Part shown: one piece after another, positions 1 through 6,733 of the stretch
Layout: each line of letters opens with the position of its first letter
Numbering within the stretch: the first letter of the stretch is position 1
NCBI GenBank assembly: GCA_022562335.1
Contig: JADFPM010000028.1
Coordinates: 1-16,298 of the forward strand
Direction of reading: 5' to 3'
DNA length: 16,298 nucleotides
Source: Chloroflexota bacterium
Lineage (GTDB): Bacteria; Chloroflexota; Dehalococcoidia; Lucifugimonadales; UBA3495
Translations under genes and position numbers: made by a program
The notes under the pieces: generated by a model
What the model saw: the letters and a program-made list of their open reading frames with translations, nothing else
Database searches by the model: none
What the model was told of the DNA's origin: nothing

Positions 1-594
1 GATTGGCCCAACATTGTTACCCTGCTGGGGCTGTCCGGCGGCGTTCTCGCGATTTTTTTCGCCCTGGACCAGAATTACCCGGCGGCCATCATCGCCATGC
101 TTTGGGCCGTAACTTTCGATTGGTACGACGGAGTGGTCGCCCGCGCCTTGCCGGATAGGACCGACCAACACCGGTTGAGCGGGGCTCAGATGGACTCCCT
201 GGTGGACCTGGTCACCTCGGCAGTGGGACCGGCGATACTCCTACTTAGCATCACTGATTTCAGCGTCTGGGCCTATCCTGGGGCTCTGGCGATCATCATG
301 GCCGGAGTGCTTCGTCTTTCGTATTTCGATGTATTCGGGGTTGATAGCGACGGCACCTACGCGGGGATAACGATAGATAATTCACCGATCGTTGTTTCGC
401 TGGTTTTCTTCTTGGAGAGCTTCCTAAACCACGATGCCTTTGTGGCTATTCTCTATGCGGCCGTCCTGGCGATGGCCTTCTTACACGTTGCGCCCTTTCG
501 CACGGCCAAGATGCCCAAACTTGGGTATTACATCTTTACGGTGTATGTGGTGATGGCGACGGGGGGATACGCCTATATCCTGGCGACCCAATAA
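1..594 (+). CDS. CDP-alcohol phosphatidyltransferase, PssA-like (5' partial)
   Basis: This is an integral membrane enzyme that moves a phospho-alcohol or phosphatidyl group from a CDP-activated donor to make a phospholipid. The frame is open from base 1, so the N-terminus lies outside the window; 197 residues are visible. The visible part begins with the family's PN-x-VT-L start region (PNIVTLLG), followed by a hydrophobic segment. The signature D40-x2-D43-G44-x2-A47-R48-x12-G61-x3-D65-x3-D69 is present with all metal and CDP-binding Asp. The spacer before the Gly is 12 residues, not the usual 8. The stretch around SGAQMDSLVDLV resembles bacterial phosphatidylserine synthase. Several hydrophobic segments follow, to the C-terminus. 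The gene converges with the minus-strand methyltransferase, 85 bases away. The family assignment is firm; the PS synthase substrate is an inference. Confidence 0.85.
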   Translation, partial: DWPNIVTLLGLSGGVLAIFFALDQNYPAAIIAMLWAVTFDWYDGVVARALPDRTDQHRLSGAQMDSLVDLVTSAVGPAILLLSITDFSVWAYPGALAIIMAGVLRLSYFDVFGVDSDGTYAGITIDNSPIVVSLVFFLESFLNHDAFVAILYAAVLAMAFLHVAPFRTAKMPKLGYYIFTVYVVMATGGYAYILATQ

Positions 595-679
595 CTCTGC
601 CGCTTGGGCAAGAACGTAATTGCCGGGAAATCAGCGGCGTTTTGGACTGAGATGCGCCGGCTGAACGGCCCGGCCGGCG

Positions 680-1591
680 CTAGTCCAGAGGCCTGAGCCT
701 GAAAAAATGATTCTGTAACCTGGGCCAGGAGATTTTCAGGAGAGATAAAGTCCGCGGCAACGCCCAGAAGCTAACCGGAGAGGCCGCTCTCAGCGCCGAC
801 CAGGTTAACGAGCCGAGCAGCAGGGATTCCTTGGGCAAGAACGGCAGCAATTTACGGCGGAGGTCGACCAGTTCTTCCGCGATCACAACGCTGGTATAAC
901 CGGAATTTCCGCGCACTTCCACGTTGGGTATACCGACCTCATCGAAAATCTTTTGGTACAGGTCGACGCTTCGGTAAACCGCCTGGTACTCGCCCTTGGC
1001 CAGAAGCTGTCCCTTGCGCACGGTCGATTCTCGGAGGATGATCGTGCCCCCTTGGCTGAGCCGCGATTTCAGAGAACGAAGCAAATCCAGCACATCAAGG
1101 TCCGCCAGATACATACAGAGACCGCCCAGGAATATCAGTTCGAAGGGTCCATCCGGCAGGTCTTGACGGCAATCCCCCTGATACACTTCGGCGTTCGACA
1201 GATGGGAAACCCGCTCTTTTGCGGCTTCCACCATCGGGAAACTGCGCTCGACCCCGACGGCAGACGCGAAACGGTTGGCGAAAACCTCGACCCACGCGCC
1301 GGCGCCACAGCCGACATCAAGCACCCGCGCGGATTCACCTACCGCGTCGAGCCATGCGCCGATGGTCCTTAACTCCTTGCTGAGCCGGTACCCCACCGCA
1401 CTCGATGGCAGATTGTACTCGTGGACCATCATGCTCATCGCAGCGGGCGCCGTGCCGCTTGCGCCGTCGAAATATCGCTCGACGGCGGCGTCGTCTATCA
1501 TTTTCTCGGAAGAGGGTTCACGTTCCATGAGGGCCTCAAATGCGCCTAGCCCCAAGTTGGGAGGATTGTGACTGGGTCTCGCTTGGATCAT
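680..1591 (-). CDS. class I SAM-dependent methyltransferase
   Basis: A 303-residue protein with a Rossmann methyltransferase core. Motif I is VLDVGCGAGAW at about residues 90-100, the acidic end of beta2 is in VGVERS, the motif II region is YQGDCRQDLPDGPFELIFLGG, and a post-motif IILREST strand follows. The substrate cannot be read from the sequence. Its position, last in a minus-strand group with a cytidylyltransferase, a CDP-alcohol phosphotransferase and LicD, makes N-methylation of a phospho-amino-alcohol or modification of the decorated glycan plausible, but this is inference only. The start at 1591 is an ATG about 35 bases below the previous stop, with only a weak AAGG upstream; ATG at residues 22 or 31 could also serve. 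The C-terminal 60 residues are hydrophobic and basic and may touch the membrane. Confidence 0.85.
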   Translation of the reverse strand: MIQARPSHNPPNLGLGAFEALMEREPSSEKMIDDAAVERYFDGASGTAPAAMSMMVHEYNLPSSAVGYRLSKELRTIGAWLDAVGESARVLDVGCGAGAWVEVFANRFASAVGVERSFPMVEAAKERVSHLSNAEVYQGDCRQDLPDGPFELIFLGGLCMYLADLDVLDLLRSLKSRLSQGGTIILRESTVRKGQLLAKGEYQAVYRSVDLYQKIFDEVGIPNVEVRGNSGYTSVVIAEELVDLRRKLLPFLPKESLLLGSLTWSALRAASPVSFWALPRTLSLLKISWPRLQNHFFRLRPLD

Positions 1592-1626
1592 GGATCAATT
1601 CGCTTGACCTTTATTGGCCGCCAAAT

Positions 1627-2037
1627 CTAGGGGCTTCCCTCCCGGATCCTGCGGATGATCTCGGTGGTGGATATCTGCGGTGTGTAGCCGACCGTTCTTA
1701 GTATCCCCATCTCGATGGGCACGCCGTGGGTATCAATAAGGTCTTCCTGGGAATAATCGCTGCCGTGCACCACCAGGTCTATGTGGTGTTCTTCTATCCA
1801 ATCGCTGCTGGTGATCCAGGGGGCGTTGGGAAGGACTTCGTCCACGTAGCGGCACCCGGCTACGCAGGCCACCCGCTCCTTCATCGTCATTATGGGTTGG
1901 CGCTTGTGGGCAAGCACATCATCGTCGGAGTGAACGCCGACCACCAGGTAGTCGCCGAGCGCGCGGGCTTGTCTGAGCAACTCAACATGTCCGTAGTGAA
2001 ATAGATCGGCCACCATATCCACGTATACGCGTATCAA
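1627..2037 (-). CDS. phosphoethanolamine/phosphocholine-type cytidylyltransferase
   Basis: A 136-residue nucleotidyltransferase that should transfer CMP from CTP to a phospho-alcohol. The class signature HxGH is seen as FHYGHVELLRQA at residues 13-24, and the second signature ISTTEIIRRI lies near the C-terminus. The segments GDYLVVGVHSDDDV, PIMTMKERVACVAGCRYVDEV and VVHGSD closely resemble, from memory, the catalytic domains of eukaryotic ethanolamine-phosphate cytidylyltransferase, more than the glycerol-3-phosphate enzyme TagD. Length fits a single catalytic domain. The start is ATG at 2037, six bases after the stop of the upstream CDP-alcohol phosphotransferase, so the two are very likely co-transcribed and make and use the same CDP-alcohol. 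Adenylyl transfer to a sugar phosphate (HldE-like) is the main alternative. Confidence 0.82.
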   Translation of the reverse strand: MIRVYVDMVADLFHYGHVELLRQARALGDYLVVGVHSDDDVLAHKRQPIMTMKERVACVAGCRYVDEVLPNAPWITSSDWIEEHHIDLVVHGSDYSQEDLIDTHGVPIEMGILRTVGYTPQISTTEIIRRIREGSP

Positions 2038-2043
2038 CGGTCC

Positions 2044-2619
2044 TCACTCCTTACCCATGGCAAAGATCAAACGCCGGATCGCCGAGAAGTTCGCAACGGC
2101 AGCGATAGCGGCCAACGTCCACAATGGTTGGCCGGCGACGAGACCCACCACCAGGATTCGATTGCGCCAACCCCGGTCGCCAATCGTGAGGATCGTTTGT
2201 TTTCCTTCGGCCTCGGTTTTTGCCCGGACGTACGGAGTCAGCGCCGTCCCCAAGAGCGCGGCCAGCCCCAGGATCAAAGCGGTCTCAGAGGTCATGAAAG
2301 TCATTTTTCCAATGAGGAAATCGCGAGGAGGATCCAATATCACTACCGCCAAATAGGTCAACGCGCCTACGACCAGGAAGTCGGTGTAACGGTCCAACAC
2401 AGCGTCGAATATGGCCCCCTCTGTGGATGACCTGCCTTGCTTCCTAGCCAATTCTCCGTCTAGATAGTCCAGCAAATCGCCCAGGGCAACAAAGGCTCCA
2501 GCGGTCCACAAAGGCAATCCTACCACGCAAACGGCAGCCGCTATCCCCCCCAGCAAAAAACCGGCAAAAGTGACCCGGTTCGGGGTGATCCACCGGTATG
2601 GGGCCAGAAACTTTGCCAA
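2044..2619 (-). CDS. CDP-alcohol phosphatidyltransferase
   Basis: An integral membrane enzyme of the CDP-alcohol phosphatidyltransferase family. The signature is perfect: D51-x2-D54-G55-x2-A58-R59-x8-G68-x3-D72-x3-D76, preceded by the ITPNRVTFAGFLLGG start region. Several hydrophobic segments run to the C-terminus, as expected for six membrane helices. The start is unclear. TTG at 2619 is the first usable codon but has no Shine-Dalgarno. The frame stays open for another 34 codons upstream, to a TGA at 2722-2724, and encodes a believable leader (DNAVDTLYRRAIEQL) without any ATG, GTG or TTG. A start beyond a frameshift, or a rare ATC start, is possible. The adjacent cytidylyltransferase probably supplies its CDP-alcohol. 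Confidence 0.85.
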   Translation of the reverse strand: MAKFLAPYRWITPNRVTFAGFLLGGIAAAVCVVGLPLWTAGAFVALGDLLDYLDGELARKQGRSSTEGAIFDAVLDRYTDFLVVGALTYLAVVILDPPRDFLIGKMTFMTSETALILGLAALLGTALTPYVRAKTEAEGKQTILTIGDRGWRNRILVVGLVAGQPLWTLAAIAAVANFSAIRRLIFAMGKE

Positions 2620-2856
2620 CTGCTCGATGGCGCGCCGGTATAGCGTGTCAACAGCGTTGTCCGTTAGTCTTGGGATACGTTGCCTCTGTGGTCCACATTG
2701 AGGGTTGGGGCTATTCGAGAATCACCTGCCTATGCCAGCCTTAGGCCTAAATGTACCGCCCTTCGGCGGCGCCTGCGTCAATCGCTCAGCCGGTCGACGC
2801 CCATTGGTCCAATCGCACTTTTAGATCCGCCGTCGTTAAACCGGCCAAAAACGAGT
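2620..2856. other. intergenic gap between LicD and CDP-alcohol phosphotransferase genes
   Basis: A 237-base gap. Its half nearest the phosphotransferase (2620-2721) is an open in-frame extension of that gene lacking a standard start codon. I see no terminator or clear promoter in the rest. Confidence 0.4.
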
Positions 2857-3810
2857 TCATTGCTGTGACAGGACGCCAAGCCTCCCCGAAGACGATGATG
2901 GATCCGGTCTGTAGACATATGTCGCGCCCGGGGCCATCTTTTCTTCGTAGAGTACTTCTTCGTGGTTGCCATACCTGATAACAAGCGCGTAGAAGTCATC
3001 ACATGGAAGGTAGAACCTGGCGTAACCCCGCCTATTGGTTTTGCAACGGCTTAGACCGGCGATCACGACATTGGCGCCGGAAACAGGATTTTCCTCATGA
3101 TCAAGGACCCTGAGCCGGCCGGCACGCCACCACAGGACGTGACTCGTGAGCGACTGGCGAAATTTGCCGGCGCGGCCAGGCACGGCGGCTTCCGGGATCA
3201 TTTCCACAACGTCTTTCACCCAATCCAGTTTTTTGGGGGTCATCCAGGAAGGTCCGTACTTGATACGCAGGTATTCCTCGGGCGGGTTGGGCACAAGGAA
3301 CTTCTCGCCGATGAATTCAATCTCCTTCAGGCCGGTGAATAATCGTATGGGAAGCCGGATGCCGGGGTAGTGGAATATGTTGCCGTCAATCATCCGATAG
3401 CAGGCCCAGTCCATCCTGATTGAAGACTTTATCATCGCTGCGTTGATGTAGTGGCCGTTGCGGTCTACTTTCACGAAATACCCGTGGTCCCTGAACGCAG
3501 CCACAACGCGGTCTATAGACCCCTCGTTCAACCCGTTCAGCCCGATCACAGAACCTAGATCCAGGTCATCATCCCAGGGAATGAGCTCGTTGTCTCTAAC
3601 TGCGCCGAGGCAGGTGCCCTGCCGCAGGAAGAAGGCCACGCCAAGCCGGTCCATGATCTCTTTCGCTTCCCTTAGCATCTCCTTTGCGATGGCCACGTCT
3701 ATTGGCCGCGAATCTGAATATGTCCGCTCCAAAGCCGGCTCGTCTGCTCCGTTCTTCAGCGCCATTTTGCCTTTTGCCCCGCTAGGTTGATCATCAAGTG
3801 AGCCAAGCAC
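2857..3810 (-). CDS. LicD family phosphotransferase with C-terminal beta-sandwich domain
   Basis: LicD enzymes transfer phosphocholine or a related phospho-alcohol from a CDP donor to a surface glycan. The LicD/NTase core is clear: GTCLGAVRDNE at about residues 65-75, then the acidic signature IPWDDDLDL at 77-85, and the late element PPEEYLRIKYG. The LicD core ends near residue 225. A second module at about 231-301 (GRLRVLD, NPVSGANVVI, TNRRGYARFYLP) reads like a carboxypeptidase-regulatory or Ig-like beta-sandwich, an unusual partner. The GTG start at 3810 has no Shine-Dalgarno; an in-frame ATG at 3765 has AAAAGG just upstream and would give 302 residues, so it may be the real start. It sits at the head of the minus-strand group and is separated by 237 bases from the next gene. 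Confidence 0.85.
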   Translation of the reverse strand: MLGSLDDQPSGAKGKMALKNGADEPALERTYSDSRPIDVAIAKEMLREAKEIMDRLGVAFFLRQGTCLGAVRDNELIPWDDDLDLGSVIGLNGLNEGSIDRVVAAFRDHGYFVKVDRNGHYINAAMIKSSIRMDWACYRMIDGNIFHYPGIRLPIRLFTGLKEIEFIGEKFLVPNPPEEYLRIKYGPSWMTPKKLDWVKDVVEMIPEAAVPGRAGKFRQSLTSHVLWWRAGRLRVLDHEENPVSGANVVIAGLSRCKTNRRGYARFYLPCDDFYALVIRYGNHEEVLYEEKMAPGATYVYRPDPSSSSGRLGVLSQQ

Positions 3811-3901
3811 ATGCCGATTCTATCACGGGTGATCCCCGATTCATTGGCGCGCCTATGTGTGGTAGGCCAGAGAGCTTCCAGCCGGCATTTCCCGGATGGC
3901 A

Positions 3902-3935
3902 TTTATTGCACCTTCTGCGTTTATTGCACCTTCTG
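3902..3935 (+). repeat. 16-bp direct repeat, two copies with period 18
   Basis: The 16-base unit TTTATTGCACCTTCTG occurs at 3902-3917 and again, without mismatch, at 3920-3935. The core TTGCACCT of the second copy (3924-3931) is repeated in inverted orientation as AGGTGCAA at 3961-3968. The set lies 60-120 bases upstream of the dioxygenase start and between two divergent genes, so it may be an operator for a transcription factor. No regulator gene is nearby to support this. Confidence 0.6.
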
Positions 3936-3949
3936 ATGGTATGTATGAT
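3921..3949 (+). promoter_or_regulatory. possible promoter of the dioxygenase gene
   Basis: TATGAT at 3944-3949 is a good -10 element. TTATTG at 3921-3926 is a weak -35 (three of six matches) at a 17-base spacing and lies inside the second direct repeat, so a protein bound there would block it. The start site would be near 3956, about 65 bases before the ATG. Confidence 0.35.
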
Positions 3950-4021
3950 TCCTTTCGGCTAGGTGCAACAATGGTATAGACATCGGGGGGTGATTTAGCA
4001 TAGGAGGGACCCTACACAACA

Positions 4022-5152
4022 ATGGATAGCATAAGTCACGACGTCGCCGCCCAAACCCTAACAGAACGAGCCCTGGAGATTTCATGGCCGGATGGTCATC
4101 GCAGCACATTTCATTTTATTTGGCTACGTGACAACTGCCCTTGTCCGGAGTGTCGTCATGCCAACGGGCAACGCATAGTCGAAACACATCTGATCCCACC
4201 AGACATTCGCGCAGGTTCAGCTACCTTGGCAGACGACGGCGCCGTGGAGATCGTGTGGGCAAATGATGGCCATGTGAGCCGGTTCGACCCAAGTTGGCTG
4301 CGCTCCAACTCCTATCCGGTCAAAGAGCGAGAAAAACCGGGACCACAACAGAAACTGTGGAACGCCGAATTGCTCCAACCGTTGCCCAAGGCGTCCTTTC
4401 GTGAGGTGTCTACCAGTGATGCCGCATTAAGACGCTGGCTGTCGATGGTCGCAGACTACGGTTTTGCCCTGCTCCAGGGCGTCCCAACCGTATCGGGCGC
4501 ACTTACTGAGGTCGTGGATTTGTTTGGTTTCGTACGCGAGACCAACTATGGCCGCTTTTTTGACGTAAGAACGGTGGTCGACCCGAAAAATGTCGCCTAC
4601 ACGGCTTTGCCCCTCACCCCCCACACCGACAATCCGTACCGTGATCCCGTTCCGTCTTTACAATTGCTTCACTGCCTATCTTCCAGCGACATTGGAGGAG
4701 ACACCACGGTAGTGGACGGTTTGTGCGTGGCCAACGCCTTGCGTGACCGGGAGCCGGACAAGTTTAAGCTTCTCACCACTATCCCGGTTGGGTTTAGTTA
4801 TTCCGACAAGGACACCGAGTTGGCAGCCGACGTTACGCTGATAGACCTTGACCCGCGAGGGGAAGTGACCGCCGTGCGGGTCAATAGCCCCACTGCCCTG
4901 CCTTTCTGCCTTGATTCTGACCTCATGGAGCCATTTTACGACGCCTATCGGACCTTTGGCCTTATGCTGGAAAGCCCTGAGTTCCAGGTTTGCTTCAAAC
5001 TCGATCCAGGTGACCTATACATCGTTGACAACACACGCGTGATGCACGGCCGCACCGGGTATTCTGGGGAGGGCAACCGTCACCTGCAGGGATGTTACGC
5101 TGATCGAGATGGCCTATACAGCCGCCTGGCTGTATTGAATCGAAAGAAATGA
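4022..5152 (+). CDS. gamma-butyrobetaine hydroxylase-like Fe(II)/2-oxoglutarate dioxygenase
   Basis: A 376-residue two-domain protein. The N-terminal DUF971/GBBH-N domain (about 10-100) has the zinc site CxCxxC at C39, C41 and C44 plus H84 in NDGHVSRFDPSWL. The TauD-type catalytic domain follows, with the iron ligands H201 and D203 (PHTDNPY), H342 (RVMHGRTGY), and R353 in the GNRHLQGCYADRDG segment for 2-oxoglutarate. The enzyme should hydroxylate a small substrate with loss of CO2 from 2-oxoglutarate. In the family the substrates are trimethylammonium compounds: gamma-butyrobetaine, trimethyllysine, or 2-trimethylaminoethylphosphonate (TmpA). Which applies here cannot be read from the sequence. 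The ATG at 4022 follows AGGAGGG at 4002-4008 with a long 13-base spacing. The gene stands alone, divergent from the LicD group. Confidence 0.88.
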   Translation: MDSISHDVAAQTLTERALEISWPDGHRSTFHFIWLRDNCPCPECRHANGQRIVETHLIPPDIRAGSATLADDGAVEIVWANDGHVSRFDPSWLRSNSYPVKEREKPGPQQKLWNAELLQPLPKASFREVSTSDAALRRWLSMVADYGFALLQGVPTVSGALTEVVDLFGFVRETNYGRFFDVRTVVDPKNVAYTALPLTPHTDNPYRDPVPSLQLLHCLSSSDIGGDTTVVDGLCVANALRDREPDKFKLLTTIPVGFSYSDKDTELAADVTLIDLDPRGEVTAVRVNSPTALPFCLDSDLMEPFYDAYRTFGLMLESPEFQVCFKLDPGDLYIVDNTRVMHGRTGYSGEGNRHLQGCYADRDGLYSRLAVLNRKK

Positions 5153-5241
5153 GGGTCGGCCATCACCCGTGAAGGCCGACAAACTCTGCCAAAATAACGC
5201 CAAACCGGGGCCTCCTTGGTTGGCGGTACCGAAGCGCCGGT

Positions 5242-5379
5242 TATTGCAGATTGAGCCTCCGGTCCACGCCGCCATGGTTCGCCATGAGATTCCTGCTGGG
5301 CCGGCAGAACGTGCCGGTGTACGACGGCTCTTGGACCGAATGGGGGAGAATCGTTGGAGTACCGACAGGAAAAGATTGA
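5242..5379 (+). pseudogene. thiosulfate/mercaptopyruvate sulfurtransferase remnant
   Basis: One frame from 5242 to the TGA at 5377-5379 encodes 45 residues that follow the C-terminal rhodanese domain of SseA-type sulfurtransferases. YCRL at the start corresponds to the active-site loop with the catalytic Cys (codon 5245-5247). RSTPPWFAMRFLLG matches the helix usually reading RSSHTWFVLKYLLG. NVPVYDGSWTEWG is the family hallmark and is nearly perfect, then GRIVGVPTGKD ends the protein about where the family ends. No sulfurtransferase sequence or start is visible upstream in this frame; GVPK-like residues appear in another frame just before YCR, suggesting a frameshift. The active-site loop is degraded (CRLSLRS). 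The gene has lost its N-terminal three quarters. Confidence 0.75.
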
Positions 5380-5465
5380 CGGCTATGCCGGGGCAAGATG
5401 CCTTGATCCCGGACCCGGACGCTGCAAAGCCCAGCCCGTTCCCCCTTGGACAACGGCTAACACCA

Positions 5466-5495
5466 TTGACATTTTGAAGCTAAAACGGGTAGCAT
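5466..5495 (+). promoter_or_regulatory. sigma70-type promoter for the di-iron protein gene
   Basis: Perfect -35 TTGACA at 5466-5471 and -10 TAGCAT at 5490-5495 (four of six), spacing 18. Predicted transcription start near 5502, giving a leader of about 60 bases to the ATG at 5566. Confidence 0.6.
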
Positions 5496-5552
5496 AGGGG
5501 CGAACATTGGGTCCGTTATGTCTGGATTTGGTTTGCTGAAACTCCATGCGGC

Positions 5553-5557
5553 GGAGG
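5553..5557 (+). promoter_or_regulatory. ribosome binding site deciding the start at 5566
   Basis: GGAGG eight bases before the ATG at 5566. The upstream in-frame ATG at 5518 has no Shine-Dalgarno, so 5566 is the better start. Confidence 0.6.
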
Positions 5558-5565
5558 CTGACGGT

Positions 5566-6609
5566 ATGGCGACTGCGACAGGCCACCAAACGTATTGGGA
5601 AAATGCCAAAGATTCGGGCTTCGACCTTAGCTGGTTGAACCAGTTGAAAGAAAACATTGTTGGCGAGACCGTGGCCGAGGTTTCGGACAACCTGACCGGC
5701 CGCGTCGAGGGTTCGATCCCACGCCCCGGGGTCGCGCATTTTGGGGCCTACCCCTTCCGCACCAAGGCGGAGGTGTGGGGATATAACCTGCGCAAACTGT
5801 ACGAGGAGTCCGTCACCCGCCAGTGGAGTTCCGCCACCGACATCCCCTGGGACACCCTGGAGGAGTTGCCCGACGACATCGAGGCGGCCCAGTGCCAGTT
5901 GGCCACTTTCTTCGCCCAGGTTGAGTTCGTCGCCGCCGACGTTCCCGGCAGGTTCATCGCCACCATGTCCCCCGATTACCAAGAGGTCCGGATGGTCCTG
6001 TTGGCCCAGGTGATGGACGAGTCTCGCCATCTTGACGTTTTCCGCAAGCGCGCCCTGGCCAACGGCGGCGGCTTGATGCGCATGATCGACAGCGTGACCG
6101 ACGTGGTGGGCGGCAGCACCGACAACGCCCGGGAATACACCGAGCTGTCCACAAGGATGCATATCGTGGGCGAGGGCAACGTGCTCACCCTGTTCCGGTT
6201 GGGCGAGTTGATGGCCTACAACGAGGCCGAGAAGACCATTTACCGGCGGTGCGCCCAGGACGAGGCCAGGCACGTGGCCATCGGGGTGCTCCACGCCCGG
6301 TACCTGAAGGAGTGCAGCCCCGAGCGGATGGAAGAGGTCCACTCCTACCTGGACGAAGCGGAGAACCGCCAGTCGTCCGGCGCCGGCGGCGAGAACCCGG
6401 CGGCCCGCAACATGCTTACCAGCGAAGCCTTGGCGGTCTTGCTGGGCGGCGGCAAAGACAAGGCCGACGAGGGCCAGAAGATCCTCATGGCCGTCCGCCA
6501 GAAGCAGGTGAAAGAGTACTTCCAGCGGTTGAAGTCCGCGGGCTTGGACGACCGCATCACCAACGGCCGGGTGAATCCGGCGTTGCTGGAAGTCTATAAT
6601 TCGGCTTAG
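5566..6609 (+). CDS. ferritin-like di-iron protein with complete ligand set
   Basis: A 347-residue soluble protein of the ferritin-like/RNR-R2-like di-iron fold. It shows two E-x~30-DExRH half-sites: E120 (AQVEFVAAD) with DESRH at 151-155 (E152, H155), and E203 (VGEGNVL) with DEARH at 232-236 (E233, H236). This is the full four-carboxylate, two-histidine set seen in di-iron oxygenases and oxidases. There is no signal peptide or membrane segment. The substrate is unknown; I do not recognise the family by name. The ATG at 5566 has a good ribosome site; ATG at 5518 would add 16 residues. It has its own promoter and an intrinsic terminator at 6643-6679, and its close homologue follows directly. 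An oxidase, N-oxygenase or hydroxylase role are all possible. Confidence 0.82.
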   Translation: MATATGHQTYWENAKDSGFDLSWLNQLKENIVGETVAEVSDNLTGRVEGSIPRPGVAHFGAYPFRTKAEVWGYNLRKLYEESVTRQWSSATDIPWDTLEELPDDIEAAQCQLATFFAQVEFVAADVPGRFIATMSPDYQEVRMVLLAQVMDESRHLDVFRKRALANGGGLMRMIDSVTDVVGGSTDNAREYTELSTRMHIVGEGNVLTLFRLGELMAYNEAEKTIYRRCAQDEARHVAIGVLHARYLKECSPERMEEVHSYLDEAENRQSSGAGGENPAARNMLTSEALAVLLGGGKDKADEGQKILMAVRQKQVKEYFQRLKSAGLDDRITNGRVNPALLEVYNSA

Positions 6610-6642
6610 CCGATTTTAGGCGCTGAATCGTAAGATTCCGAA

Positions 6643-6679
6643 GGGGCCTCCACCCAGATAAGGGGGAGGCCTCATTTTT
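6643..6679 (+). terminator. intrinsic terminator between the two ferritin-like genes
   Basis: GGCCTCC at 6645-6651 pairs with GGAGGCC at 6665-6671, extended inside by CCC (6653-6655) with GGG (6662-6664) across a bulged A, with a six-base loop. TTTTT follows at 6675-6679. It should end most transcripts of the first gene and leave read-through to the second. Confidence 0.8.
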
Positions 6680-6733
6680 AACCCAAGTATCAGTATCCAA
6701 CGGGCATCCAAGACAGTCTTAAGAGGCCAGAAT

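Noticed and set aside
654..680. GCGCCGG/CCGGCGC hairpin after the methyltransferase gene
   Set aside because: Stem of seven pairs with a 13-base loop and no T-run; not enough to call a terminator.
5169..5477. GTG-started 102-codon plus-strand frame
   Set aside because: No Shine-Dalgarno; another frame of the same DNA encodes the sulfurtransferase remnant, and the product resembles nothing.
5383..6342. 319-codon minus-strand frame
   Set aside because: Antisense to the di-iron protein, whose motifs and ribosome site are clear; the frame has no recognisable domain.
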